From: Clostridium grantii DSM 8605
GTDB taxonomy: Bacteria; Bacillota; Clostridia; Clostridiales; Clostridiaceae
Direction of reading: 5' to 3'
Length of the DNA: 64,000 nucleotides
NCBI RefSeq assembly: GCF_900129965.1
Contig: NZ_FQXM01000002.1
Coordinates: 62,001-126,000 of the forward strand
Numbering within the stretch: position 1 is the first letter of the stretch; every line of letters starts with the position of its first letter. Shown here piece by piece: positions 16,306 through 25,800 of this stretch. A program made the translations under genes and the position numbers. Below the pieces are notes generated by a model that saw only the letters and a list, made by a program, of their open reading frames with translations, was not told the origin of the DNA and ran no database searches.

Positions 16306-17310
16306 ATGGTAGCACCTGACTTAATACAAGTAGATTTATCCTTAATAGAAGCATTAGCATATAACATGGGGCTCAATCCTATTGAATTGTCCCCTTTCTA
16401 CAACAAATTTAAAGGAAAAAAACAAAAATTAGATCAAAGCGCAGAAGATTATTTTAATAGTGAAGAGGGATATGAAATATTAGAATTTTTGTTTTTCCCT
16501 AAATATAAAATTCGTTATAAAACAGGAAATAAAGAAGGTTTAGTTGATGAATTTCACACATTATTTATAGAAAATAATGATCAGGTTGTTGTTTTAATGC
16601 CCAATAGAAAAGAAGAGTATGTTATATTATCCTTTCAAGATAAAAACGATTATGCAGAATGGTGGACAAATATTTATTGTGTTGAAAATGATAGTAATGA
16701 GGAAAGTGTTCAAGATAATAAACAGGGGAATATTTTTTCCTCTGTTAATAACACAAATGAATTATTTGCACTAATACACCTAATGGATACTTATAAAAGA
16801 ATGTATTTAGAAAGTATGCTTAATTACAGTACAAAACAGTATACAGCTCTTTTTTTAGAGTCATATAATGAAACTTTCAATTTATCAAAAAATAGTGGAG
16901 ATATTAGATGGACACTGTCATTGTTAATAGAAATGTTACCTGATGAAGGGGATTTTTTGAATAAGAATACAAGGGCATTAGTTAATTTTTTAGAGGAAAA
17001 TAAATGGATAAAAGTTTGGAAAAAAGATGGTGTGGAAAAAGAAATTGTATCCTTTGAGCCTAAAGCTATAAAAGCAGCAAAAGAATTTATGAAAATATGG
17101 CAAGGATTTATAGGAGTAAATTTGTACAGTTTTGAAGAAGATAATATCAGTACAATATCAAGACAATGTATAGTACCAACGGTTAAATCAAACTATTTAT
17201 TATATCTTTACCCTAATAAAAAAGGTGAGATGTGTATAAATAGTAAAGAATTAACCAAAGAACAATTTTTACAAGTTAAAAAGCAATGGCTAGAAAGTGT
17301 GGTTTCATGA
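16306..17310 (+). CDS. Unknown cytosolic protein coupled to the giant-protein gene
   Basis: 334 residues from ATG 16306. AAGGAG at 16291-16296 gives nine-base spacing, so I prefer this to an in-frame TTG nine bases earlier. No signal peptide or membrane span is present. The sequence looks like two small alpha/beta domains: about residues 1-130 (ending ILSFQDKNDYAEWWTNIY) and about 150-334 (helical, then YLLYLYPNKKGEMC and a terminal helix). It starts 26 bases after the giant gene. Position and solubility would suit a chaperone, adaptor or immunity protein for the giant product, but no family is recognised. Confidence 0.8.
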   Translation: MVAPDLIQVDLSLIEALAYNMGLNPIELSPFYNKFKGKKQKLDQSAEDYFNSEEGYEILEFLFFPKYKIRYKTGNKEGLVDEFHTLFIENNDQVVVLMPNRKEEYVILSFQDKNDYAEWWTNIYCVENDSNEESVQDNKQGNIFSSVNNTNELFALIHLMDTYKRMYLESMLNYSTKQYTALFLESYNETFNLSKNSGDIRWTLSLLIEMLPDEGDFLNKNTRALVNFLEENKWIKVWKKDGVEKEIVSFEPKAIKAAKEFMKIWQGFIGVNLYSFEEDNISTISRQCIVPTVKSNYLLYLYPNKKGEMCINSKELTKEQFLQVKKQWLESVVS

Positions 17311-18029
17311 AGAAGTTCAAAAATCCGCAGAAGAAAAATGTTTATATCTCTTTGATAATTTCAGCTATTGGAATGTTTATGATGCTATCTGTAAACCTAT
17401 TTGAAATAGATATGATGGATGGTGGAGGAGCCCTTATAATTTTGGGAATATTTGTATGTATTTCAGGATTAGTTGTGGCGGCTTTATTTAATAAAAGAGC
17501 TAGAGTATTAGAAGGTATGTTTACAGAAGAAAAGTTGTTAGTGCATTGGTATTATGATGAAGAAAATTGGGAAAAATATAATGAAGAAAATTATTTAATG
17601 ATGAAAGAAAGAAATAAAGCTTTGTTAATATTGATAGGAGTAATTGCTTTGTTTGTGGGACTAGTATTTTTAATAGTCAATCCAGATGATGCTGGACCAG
17701 CAGTATTTGGAGTTATGATTTTATTAGTTATGGTGCTAGCATTTGTTGCTTTTTTAGTTCCAAAGCTAACTTACAATAAAAACAAGAAAAAAGTTGGAGA
17801 AGTTTATATTTCTTCTAGTGGAGTTTTTATAAATGGTGAATTACATGTATGGGAGGGCTTTGGAGCAAGATTTAAAAAGGCTAGGTATGCTGGAAAAGAG
17901 AAGAATATTATTCAGTTTACTTACTCAGTACCTATCCAATATGTAAGACAAACATATAGTGTAAATGTACCAGTACCGAGAGGTAAGGAAATGGATGCAA
18001 ATTTAGTATTGGAGTATTTTAAAAAATAA
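17307..18029 (+). CDS. Four-span membrane protein with C-terminal soluble domain, unknown
   Basis: 240 residues from ATG 17307, which overlaps the previous stop as ATGA, a sign of translational coupling; an ATG at 17286 is the alternative. Two spans (about residues 13-32 and 44-61) are followed by a polar loop, then two more (about 102-122 and 130-151). A soluble C-terminal domain of about 85 residues (GEVYISSSGVFINGELHVWEG through VPVPRGKEMDANLVLEYF) resembles a small PH-like beta domain. No named family is recognised. It closes the five-gene run that starts at 9441. Confidence 0.75.
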   Translation: MKKFKNPQKKNVYISLIISAIGMFMMLSVNLFEIDMMDGGGALIILGIFVCISGLVVAALFNKRARVLEGMFTEEKLLVHWYYDEENWEKYNEENYLMMKERNKALLILIGVIALFVGLVFLIVNPDDAGPAVFGVMILLVMVLAFVAFLVPKLTYNKNKKKVGEVYISSSGVFINGELHVWEGFGARFKKARYAGKEKNIIQFTYSVPIQYVRQTYSVNVPVPRGKEMDANLVLEYFKK

Positions 18030-18073
18030 ATAGCAAGAAATAAATAAAAAAAATAGTAATGGGAAAAAGTATT

Positions 18074-18103
18074 TTGGAATATTAATGACATCTATGATAT
18101 AAT
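18074..18103 (+). promoter_or_regulatory. Promoter of the membrane LuxR regulator
   Basis: TTGGAA (18074-18079) and TATAAT (18098-18103) are 18 bases apart, so the regulator has its own promoter within the locus. Confidence 0.65.
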
Positions 18104-18156
18104 TTAGAAAATAAAACAATTGAAAAAACATAATACTATGAAAAGTGGTGTAATAT

Positions 18157-19602
18157 ATGAAAAATATTGATAAATTTCCTATGATGATTTTAGCATTGAT
18201 TTTTGGATGGCTACTGTCTCTGCCTATGAACGGACCAGTTCTAGTGGCATATAGCCTTTATAAAAAGGTGGATTTAGGGAATTTATCTTTATTTTTTATT
18301 TGTGTGCATGCTTTATCTTTACTAATAATTCCTTTTATAAATAGTGAAAAGTTAAAAGCTGCACAATTATTGTTTTTAGAAATGCTTATGCTTTCACTGT
18401 TAAATTTTACTTTAATATGGATTGACATAAAATTTTGGTATATAGCATTAGGATTAATGGCTTTTATATCTGCTGATATTGTTATCAAATTTGGATATTA
18501 TTATACAAAGGTAACCTCATTTGTGGATAGAATAAAGTATATATCTATGACAATTGTTATTGGGAACATTTTTTATTACATAGTAAGTGTTTTGAGTTTA
18601 TATTTGAGAACTGATTCTCTCGTTATATTCACAACAACACCTTTATTGATAAATATAGTTTTGATTGGAATAAAATTTTCAAAGGATAAAGAGTATTTTA
18701 AAATTAATATTAGTATAAATAAACCAATTCCTCATATATTTATTTTAATGATGTGCAATTTAACTTTTGGAATATTTATTAATTGTGGATTTATGAGTAT
18801 GGTGATTTATCCTCATTATGAACAATTTTGGAATTTGCATTTATACCTTGAAACTATTTTATATATCATTGCACTTATGATAATGTACTTTATTGGAGAT
18901 AAGGTACAAAGAATTTTGCCCTTGGTTTTGTGTGTGGTATTTATATTTGCAGCTTTTCTATCATTTATGATATTTGAAAGTACCATACAAGGATATATAC
19001 TAATAGAATTATTTATACAATTCGCATACGCTTTTGTGAATGTATTTCTTTGGACATTATTAGGTGATGTTGCTTCTATTTATGGAAGGGAATTTCATGT
19101 TTTTGGTATTATACTTGCATCAAATGTTATTTCGATTTTTGCGGGTAGTATATTAGGTGCTAAATTAATTTCTATAGACAGCAGTTATAAGGTTTTAACG
19201 GGAGTATTTTCTTTAATAATATTATTTTTGGTCATCAATATAATACCTTGGATAAATGAAAGGCTACATAAAGATATAAAGGAAGAAAATATATCAAAAA
19301 AGAAATCTGGTGGAACTGAATTTGTTGAAGAAAAATCATGTCAGCTTAAAGAAAAAGATATTGTATATGGAATTAATTTGGGTGAAATACCAAATGTGAA
19401 ATTACTAACTCCAAGAGAAATGGAAGTAATAGTACTTTTGCTTAAAGGATATACTAATAAAACTATAACAGAAGAATTATTTATAAGTGAAAATACATTG
19501 AAGGTACATAATAGGAATATTTATAAGAAATTACAGGTTAAAAATAGAAAAGAATTATTTCAATTAACATTAAGTAGTAAAGAAAAAGCTAATACACCAT
19601 AA
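18157..19602 (+). CDS. Membrane-integrated LuxR-type regulator (multi-span domain plus HTH)
   Basis: 481 residues. The first 370 form about 12 hydrophobic segments arranged like a transporter. A charged linker of roughly 35 residues follows. The C-terminal LuxR/GerE helix-turn-helix reads LTPREMEVIVLLLKGYTNKTI, then ISENTLKVHNRNIYKKLQVKNR. Such MFS-like/LuxR fusions occur in Actinobacteria and Clostridia, but their signals are largely unknown. The DNA-binding domain would be tethered at the inner face of the membrane. The gene has its own promoter and terminator and sits between the giant-protein operon and the LemA module, so it may sense the envelope and control one or both. The target is inferred. 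Confidence 0.85.
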   Translation: MKNIDKFPMMILALIFGWLLSLPMNGPVLVAYSLYKKVDLGNLSLFFICVHALSLLIIPFINSEKLKAAQLLFLEMLMLSLLNFTLIWIDIKFWYIALGLMAFISADIVIKFGYYYTKVTSFVDRIKYISMTIVIGNIFYYIVSVLSLYLRTDSLVIFTTTPLLINIVLIGIKFSKDKEYFKINISINKPIPHIFILMMCNLTFGIFINCGFMSMVIYPHYEQFWNLHLYLETILYIIALMIMYFIGDKVQRILPLVLCVVFIFAAFLSFMIFESTIQGYILIELFIQFAYAFVNVFLWTLLGDVASIYGREFHVFGIILASNVISIFAGSILGAKLISIDSSYKVLTGVFSLIILFLVINIIPWINERLHKDIKEENISKKKSGGTEFVEEKSCQLKEKDIVYGINLGEIPNVKLLTPREMEVIVLLLKGYTNKTITEELFISENTLKVHNRNIYKKLQVKNRKELFQLTLSSKEKANTP

Positions 19603-19630
19603 ATCACCCCGTAGGGTGATTTATTTTTTT
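19601..19630 (+). terminator. Terminator of the LuxR-type gene
   Basis: AAATCACCC pairs with GGGTGATTT around a four-base loop, followed by A and a run of eight T. It overlaps the stop codon. Confidence 0.85.
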
Positions 19631-19685
19631 TGAAAATAAACTAAAATTAAAGTAATAATATAATGCTTAAGATGGAGTTGGTTAT

Positions 19686-19772
19686 ATGAGTAGAGAATCT
19701 TTAAAAATCTTAATAACAACTTCGCTAGTTATAATTCTAGGAATAGTTTTAGTATTCTTAGTTACTAGTTAA
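19686..19772 (+). CDS. 28-residue single-span membrane peptide
   Basis: Predicted peptide MSRESLKILITTSLVIILG followed by IVLVFLVTS. It has a short polar N-terminus and then a continuous hydrophobic span. GGAG at 19674-19677 gives eight-base spacing to the ATG, which is better than expected by chance. It lies 40 bases before the DUF2207 gene and after a terminator, so it would be the first cistron of the DUF2207-LemA unit. Small membrane peptides of this type often modulate larger membrane complexes; no function can be assigned. Confidence 0.6.
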   Translation: MSRESLKILITTSLVIILGIVLVFLVTS

Positions 19773-19811
19773 GTGGGAAATATTTTAGGAAATTAAAATA
19801 GGGGGGATAAT

Positions 19812-21671
19812 TTGAGAAAATTTATTAGAGTAATAAGAAATTTAATAATATTTGCAGCAGTTTGTTATATAGGATTCTTGGCATACAATAGCATTAAAGA
19901 TACTAAAAGTTTCTCAGTAGATTTTTTGAATATAGAAGCTACAGTTCAGGAAGATGGTAATATGCAAGTAAGAGAAACTAGAACCTTAACATTTAAAAAT
20001 GGACCTTTTACTAGAGCATTTATTGATATACCTAAGAAAGGAAGTAATGAATTAAGAAATATTTCGATTTCAGAGGGTGACAAGATATATGAGTACACTG
20101 AGGATATAACTAATAGGCCTGATGGATTTTTCAATGTATCAGAAACCTATGATAAATATCATATCGAGTGGTACTATAACGTAGTGGAGGGTACAAAAGT
20201 TTTTAATGTTGATTATTTAGTTGTGGATGCTGTAAAAGTTTATAATGATACAGCAGAGTTATATTGGAACTTTGTTGGAGATGAAAATGCGGTAGATGCT
20301 AAAGAAGTAGAGGTTATTGTTCATTTGCCACAGGGAGCAAATAAAGATGCCATAAAAGTCTTTGGGCATGGACCATTACAGGGGCAGGTCTCAATTATTA
20401 ATGAAACTGAAGCAATGTGGAAGACTACAAATCTTCCAAAGAATAGATTTTTAGAAACAAGAATTTTATTCCCAATAGAAATAGTACCTAATTCACAAAA
20501 TAAAGAAGATAAAAATGCCTATGATGAAATTATGGAAGAAGAAAAAGTATGGGCGGATGAAGCAGATGCTGAAAGAGCAAAACATAAGATGCTAGGGTTA
20601 GTAAATTTAGTGTTAGTTGTGGTTACTTTAGTTATTATAATAGTACTTTATATGAAAAATGGAAAAAAATTAAAGCCAAAAGTAAAATATGATTATTACA
20701 GAGAATTACCTGGGAAATATTCACCTGCGGAAATGGTTGTGTTGATGACATTTGGTAAAGTTACATCACCAGCTTTATCAGCAACTATAATGGATTTAGC
20801 TAGAAAGGGTTTTATTTCAATGGAAATTCAAGGGCAAGGGAAGAAAAGTGATGTAATTTTTCATAAACTTAAAAATATTAATGGAACTTTAATACAACAT
20901 GAAAAATATATTTTCAACTTTTTATTTAGTACGGTTTCAAAAAATAAAGAAACTGTTTCCATAAATGAAATAAAAGTATTTTCCAAGAAAAATAAATCTA
21001 AAGCAAATTATTTTTGGGTAACATGGAGTGAAAAAGTTAAAAATACAGAAAAAGTGAAAAGTTTTAAAGATGAAAAATCATTTAAAACAAGGTTTTTATT
21101 GAGATTTATAGGGGTTATTTATATAGTTGCCTGGGTTGTGGTTGTGATAAAATTTGAAATGACAGAATTTAAATTTGGGGTGCCAATTGGGGCATCAATG
21201 CTTTGGATATTTTCTACACCTTTCCCAAGAAGAACAGCTTATGGAGAAGAGGAACTTATGATGTGGAAAGCTTTTAAAACATTTTTAAAAGATTTTTCTA
21301 ATTTAGATAAAGCAGAACTACCACAGTTGATTTTGTGGGAACATTACTTGGTTTATGCTACAGCTTTAGGGGTTGCAAAGCAGGTATTAAAACAATTACC
21401 ATATGCTTATCCAGAAATTAACAATTCTCAAACTACAAACCCAACAGGTTGGTATGGGATGTATAATAATACTTCATATAATGATAATAATTTAGCTAAT
21501 ATAGAATCTGTTGCCAGTATTACAACAGCTATAGCTACATTGGGAGAGTCTATTCATAGTATTTCAAACTCTTATAAAGCTAGTTCTTCTTCCAGTAGTG
21601 ATGGTGGAGGAGGCGGATTTTCAGGTGGCGGTGGAGGCGGCGGCGGTGGATCCAGCTTTGGAGCAGATTAA
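19812..21671 (+). CDS. DUF2207-family membrane protein with Gly-rich tail
   Basis: 619 residues from a TTG start behind a run of seven G. An N-terminal hydrophobic anchor (residues 9-27) precedes an extracellular beta domain (FSVDFLNIEATVQEDGNMQVRE onward), the pattern of DUF2207. A second span lies near residues 262-282, then a cytoplasmic part with further spans near 435-470. The protein ends in a long Gly/Ser tract closing in SSFGAD, as in the family. DUF2207 proteins are commonly encoded beside LemA, as here. Function unknown; a role in envelope maintenance is suggested by context only. Confidence 0.85.
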   Translation: MRKFIRVIRNLIIFAAVCYIGFLAYNSIKDTKSFSVDFLNIEATVQEDGNMQVRETRTLTFKNGPFTRAFIDIPKKGSNELRNISISEGDKIYEYTEDITNRPDGFFNVSETYDKYHIEWYYNVVEGTKVFNVDYLVVDAVKVYNDTAELYWNFVGDENAVDAKEVEVIVHLPQGANKDAIKVFGHGPLQGQVSIINETEAMWKTTNLPKNRFLETRILFPIEIVPNSQNKEDKNAYDEIMEEEKVWADEADAERAKHKMLGLVNLVLVVVTLVIIIVLYMKNGKKLKPKVKYDYYRELPGKYSPAEMVVLMTFGKVTSPALSATIMDLARKGFISMEIQGQGKKSDVIFHKLKNINGTLIQHEKYIFNFLFSTVSKNKETVSINEIKVFSKKNKSKANYFWVTWSEKVKNTEKVKSFKDEKSFKTRFLLRFIGVIYIVAWVVVVIKFEMTEFKFGVPIGASMLWIFSTPFPRRTAYGEEELMMWKAFKTFLKDFSNLDKAELPQLILWEHYLVYATALGVAKQVLKQLPYAYPEINNSQTTNPTGWYGMYNNTSYNDNNLANIESVASITTAIATLGESIHSISNSYKASSSSSSDGGGGGFSGGGGGGGGGSSFGAD

Positions 21672-21725
21672 AGGGTCGGCTTAAGAATATAGTACAACTA
21701 ATATGAATAACAAGGGGGAATTATA

Positions 21726-22286
21726 GTGAAATTTTTAATACCAGGAGCAATCTTTTTGGTTATAACTTTTTTATTAATATGGGTAATCTCTGTATACAAC
21801 AAGCTAGTTCGTATAAAAAATATGGTGCACAATAGTTGGTCACAAATAGATGTACAGTTGAAGAGAAGATTTGATTTGATTCCAAATTTAGTTGAATCTG
21901 TTAAAGCATACGCTTCTCATGAAAATGAAGTATTCACAAATATAGCACAAGCAAGAGCAACCATATCTAACGCGGGAAATATGGACCAAAGAACAGCAGG
22001 AGAAGGTGGGCTTACAGAAGCGTTGACACATTTATTTGCAATAGCAGAGAATTATCCACAGTTGAAAGCTAATGAAAATTTTATGGCACTTCAAAAGGAA
22101 TTATCAGATCTTGAAACTAAGATTGCTTTTGCTAGACAATTTTATAATGATATAGTTATGAAATATAATACTAAAATTCAAACTTTCCCTACTAATATTT
22201 TAGCAGGAATTTTCGGATTTACATTCCTAGGGTATTTTGAAGTTAATAGTGGAAGAGAGAGAGAATCAGTTAGTGTTAGATTTTAA
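21726..22286 (+). CDS. lemA: LemA family protein
   Basis: 186 residues, the normal length, from a GTG start behind AAGGGGG. One N-terminal span (residues 5-22) is followed by the signature NKLVRIKNMVHNSWSQIDVQ, LKRRFDLIPNLVESVKAYA, then HENEVFTNIAQAR and ARQFYNDIVMKYNTKIQTFP. LemA proteins form a membrane-anchored helical bundle, and their cellular role is not defined. It lies 54 bases after the DUF2207 gene and is presumably cotranscribed with it. Confidence 0.95.
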   Translation: MKFLIPGAIFLVITFLLIWVISVYNKLVRIKNMVHNSWSQIDVQLKRRFDLIPNLVESVKAYASHENEVFTNIAQARATISNAGNMDQRTAGEGGLTEALTHLFAIAENYPQLKANENFMALQKELSDLETKIAFARQFYNDIVMKYNTKIQTFPTNILAGIFGFTFLGYFEVNSGRERESVSVRF

Positions 22287-22305
22287 TTAGGAAAGGATGA
22301 AATTA

Positions 22306-22659
22306 ATGAATTGTGGAAACTGTGGAAGTAAACTTAGAGCAGGGGCTTCATTTTGTATTGTATGTGGAGCAGATGTAGAGGAAGCTACCAATGAATCATT
22401 ATCAGTGGATAGTAGTGATAGTACACAAAGAACTGAAAATCCAATAAAAGAAATACAAAGACAAGAGGAAGAAAATAATCAACCTCAGGATAAACTCAAA
22501 GAACAGAAAAGAGAAGAAACAAAGTATGCTGAACCTGAAAGAGTGAATAATGAAGAATTTAAACAAGAGTATATAGAACAGTTTATAGTATGTCACAAGT
22601 GCGGCAATAGAGTAATAAAAGGATCAAGATTTTGCAATAGATGTGGAAAAACACTTTAA
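22306..22659 (+). CDS. Double zinc-ribbon protein
   Basis: 117 residues from ATG 22306; AAAGG at 22292-22296 gives nine-base spacing, whereas the in-frame ATG at 22297 is too close. An N-terminal ribbon CGNCGSKLRAGASFCIVCG and a C-terminal ribbon CHKCGNRVIKGSRFCNRCG each have two CxxC knuckles. Between them is a charged, Glu/Lys/Gln-rich disordered linker of about 70 residues. Zinc-ribbon proteins of this build accompany LemA/DUF2207 operons in Firmicutes. Partner unknown. Confidence 0.85.
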   Translation: MNCGNCGSKLRAGASFCIVCGADVEEATNESLSVDSSDSTQRTENPIKEIQRQEEENNQPQDKLKEQKREETKYAEPERVNNEEFKQEYIEQFIVCHKCGNRVIKGSRFCNRCGKTL

Positions 22660-22694
22660 AAAACACACTACTTAAGAATTAAATATAAAAAGTA

Positions 22695-22745
22695 AACCAC
22701 AATGTTAACCATTATAATTATGGAGGAATGTTGTGGTTGTTTATT
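22695..22745 (+). terminator. Probable terminator of the LemA operon
   Basis: AACCACAA pairs with TTGTGGTT, with an inner CCAT/ATGG pairing, followed by GTTTATTT. Confidence 0.55.
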
Positions 22746-22774
22746 TGTCAAAAAACTAGTCAATAATGTATAAT
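22745..22774 (+). promoter_or_regulatory. Probable promoter of the SNF2 helicase gene
   Basis: TTGTCA (22745-22750) and TATAAT (22769-22774) are 18 bases apart, about 30 bases before the start codon. Confidence 0.6.
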
Positions 22775-22802
22775 AGTTATAATAAAATATCGAGGTGTAA
22801 CT

Positions 22803-25800
22803 ATGATTAACTTAAGTATTGATAAAATTAAGTCATTTACAAATGATATAGTTTATAAAAGGGCCATGCAAACTTATGAAGAAAATCGAATTAAAGACTT
22901 TGATTTTGAAATTATAGAGGGTTTAGGCGAAGAACTATATAAATTAAAAGCAAATGTAGAAGGGTATTTAGATGAAGATGATTTTTATACAACTGTTATA
23001 GTCTCAAAGAATAATATATTACAGTCTTATTGTTCTTGCGAAAATAACTATGGGTATAAAGGGCACTGCAAGCATATAATATCATTATTAATAAAGCTAC
23101 ATTTCAATTCAAAGGGAATGTATATTGAACTAAATAGAAGAAGCATAGATAAATTAATAGCTAATATCAAACATGGCAGTGGGAACTTAAGTATTCCTGA
23201 AATAGAACTTAATATGGATGTGATACTTTGTGTTGAGAAGGATTATAATAAACAAAATTATTCATTGGAATTAAAAGTTGGGGAAAAACAGCAATATATT
23301 GTTAAAAACATGAAGAAGTTTATTAATAGTATTAATGAAAAAGAAGAACTTGAGTTTGGAAAAAACTTTATTTTAAATCATAAGCAACATTATTTTAATG
23401 AAAAAGATTTAAAGCTAATAGAGATAATAAAAGATATATATGAATTTAATGCTATAAATGAATCTTACTATGGTAGTAGTCAAGGTTTTTTATTTAAAGG
23501 TAAAAAAGTATATTTGCCAGAAAATCATCTAAAAAGGGTTTTGGAAATTTTAGAAAACAAAAATTTTAATTTAAAATTTCATAATGAGGATTATCCTAGT
23601 TGTAAAATAGTAAATGAAGAACTTCCTTTAAAATTTAATATTAAGAATGAAAAAAATAATATTGTTATTAATCAAACAAATAAATTACCCATTCCTTTTA
23701 CAAAAGATGGAAAGTATTTTTTTTATAATGAAGTTATTTATAAGCCTAGTAACACCCAAATTGAATTGTATAGAGGGTTATTTAATTCTTTAAGAAAAGA
23801 AAGTCAAATTTCTATCAATAAAGATTATATAGAAGAAGTTGCAAAATTTATTATACCTGCTATAAAAAATATTTCTACAGAAGTATCAATGGATAACAAT
23901 GTAAAAGAAGGTTTGATTGATGAAGCTTTAAAAGCTGAAATTTATTTTGACAAAATTGATGATGTTATAACTTGTGAACTTATATTTAATTATGGAGATA
24001 TAAAGATAAATCCGTTAAATGAATCTAATGAAAAAACTGAAAAAGTGGCTATAAGGGATTTAACCAATGAAAATAAAATAATTGATTTATTAAAACATTA
24101 TTCTTTTCAAAAAAATTCTAAAGAATATTTTTTAGAAGAGGAAGAACAATTATTAGAATTTATAAGTGTAGGAATTGAAGAATTAGAAAAGCTATGTGAA
24201 ATTTTTTATTCAAATTCTTTTAAGAATATAAAAATTTACTCATCCTCAAATGTTAAAACATCTCTTCGTATAAATGATAAAGATTTATTGGAATTTGATT
24301 TTAATATTGAGGGAGTGGAAAATAACGAATTAAAAGATGTTTTTGATGCAATTAAGATAAAAAAGAACTATTGTCGATTAAAAAATGGTGGTTTTATTCT
24401 GTTGAATTCTTTAGGGATTAATGATTTATCTGAAACTATAGAATACTTAAATATAAAATCTAGTGATTTATTGAATGCTAGTGTTACTCTTCCAAAGTAT
24501 AATGCGTTATATTTAAATGAAAAATTAAAAAACAATAATGAAATAATTGTGGAAAGAAATAAAAATTTCAGAGAAACCATAAATAATTTCAAAGAAATAT
24601 ATGAAAATGACTTTAAGGTACCAAAAAACTTAGAAAAAACCCTTCGTGACTATCAAAAGATAGGTTTTAAATGGTTGAGAAGTTTAGATGAATTTAAATT
24701 TGGAGGAATACTAGCTGATGAAATGGGTTTAGGGAAAACTCTACAAGCAGCTTCTTTTATTAATTCAAAGATTGAAGAAAATAGCAAGAATATATTTATG
24801 GTTATTTGCCCAACTTCTTTAGTGTACAATTGGGAAAGTGAATTTAAAAAATTCACACCAGATTTGAAGACTACTTTGGTTTCAGGCTCAAAGGATTTAA
24901 GAGAAAAAATTATAAAGGACATTAAAGATGAGGATGTTATAATTACTTCTTATCCACTTATTAGAAATGATATTGAACTATATAAAGATATTTGTTTTTC
25001 GGCAGTATTTATTGATGAGGCACAAAACATAAAGAATCCTAATTCTCAAAGTGCAAAAGCAGTTAAAACTATAAATTCAAAAGTGAATTTTGCTATAACG
25101 GGAACACCCCTTGAAAATTCTTTAACAGAACTATGGTCAATATTTGATTTTATTATGCCAGGGTACTTGCTAAGTCATAGTAAGTTCTCAAAAATTTATG
25201 AAACACCTATAGTTAAAAATGGTGATAATAAAGCTTTATTAGAACTTAATAGGCATGTAAAACCATTTGTATTAAGAAGATTAAAAAAAGATGTAGCTTT
25301 AGAATTGCCACCAAAAATAGAACATAAAATAATAGTTGATTTAAGTGAAGAACAAAAGAAACTATATGCATCATATGTAGCGGCCTACAAAGAAGAAATA
25401 AATGAAGAAATAAGGAAAAATGGGTTTGGTAAAAGTAGAATTAAAATATTATCTGCTTTAACTAGATTAAGACAGATTTGTTGTGAGCCATCTATTTTTA
25501 TTGAAAACTTTGAAGGAACTAGCGCAAAGATGGAAGCTTTAATGGAACTTATAGAAACTAGTATAGAAGAGAATCACAGAATACTAATATTTTCTCAATT
25601 TACAAGTGCTTTAAAGGTTATAGAAGATAATATTAAGAAAAGAAAAATTAAATACTTATACTTGGATGGAAAAACTAAAAGCCAGGATAGAATAAATTTA
25701 GTTCAGGAATTTAATGAAGGTTATGGCAGCATATTTTTAATATCTTTAAAAGCTGGTGGAACAGGGTTAAATCTTACTGGGGCAGATACGGTAATTCACT

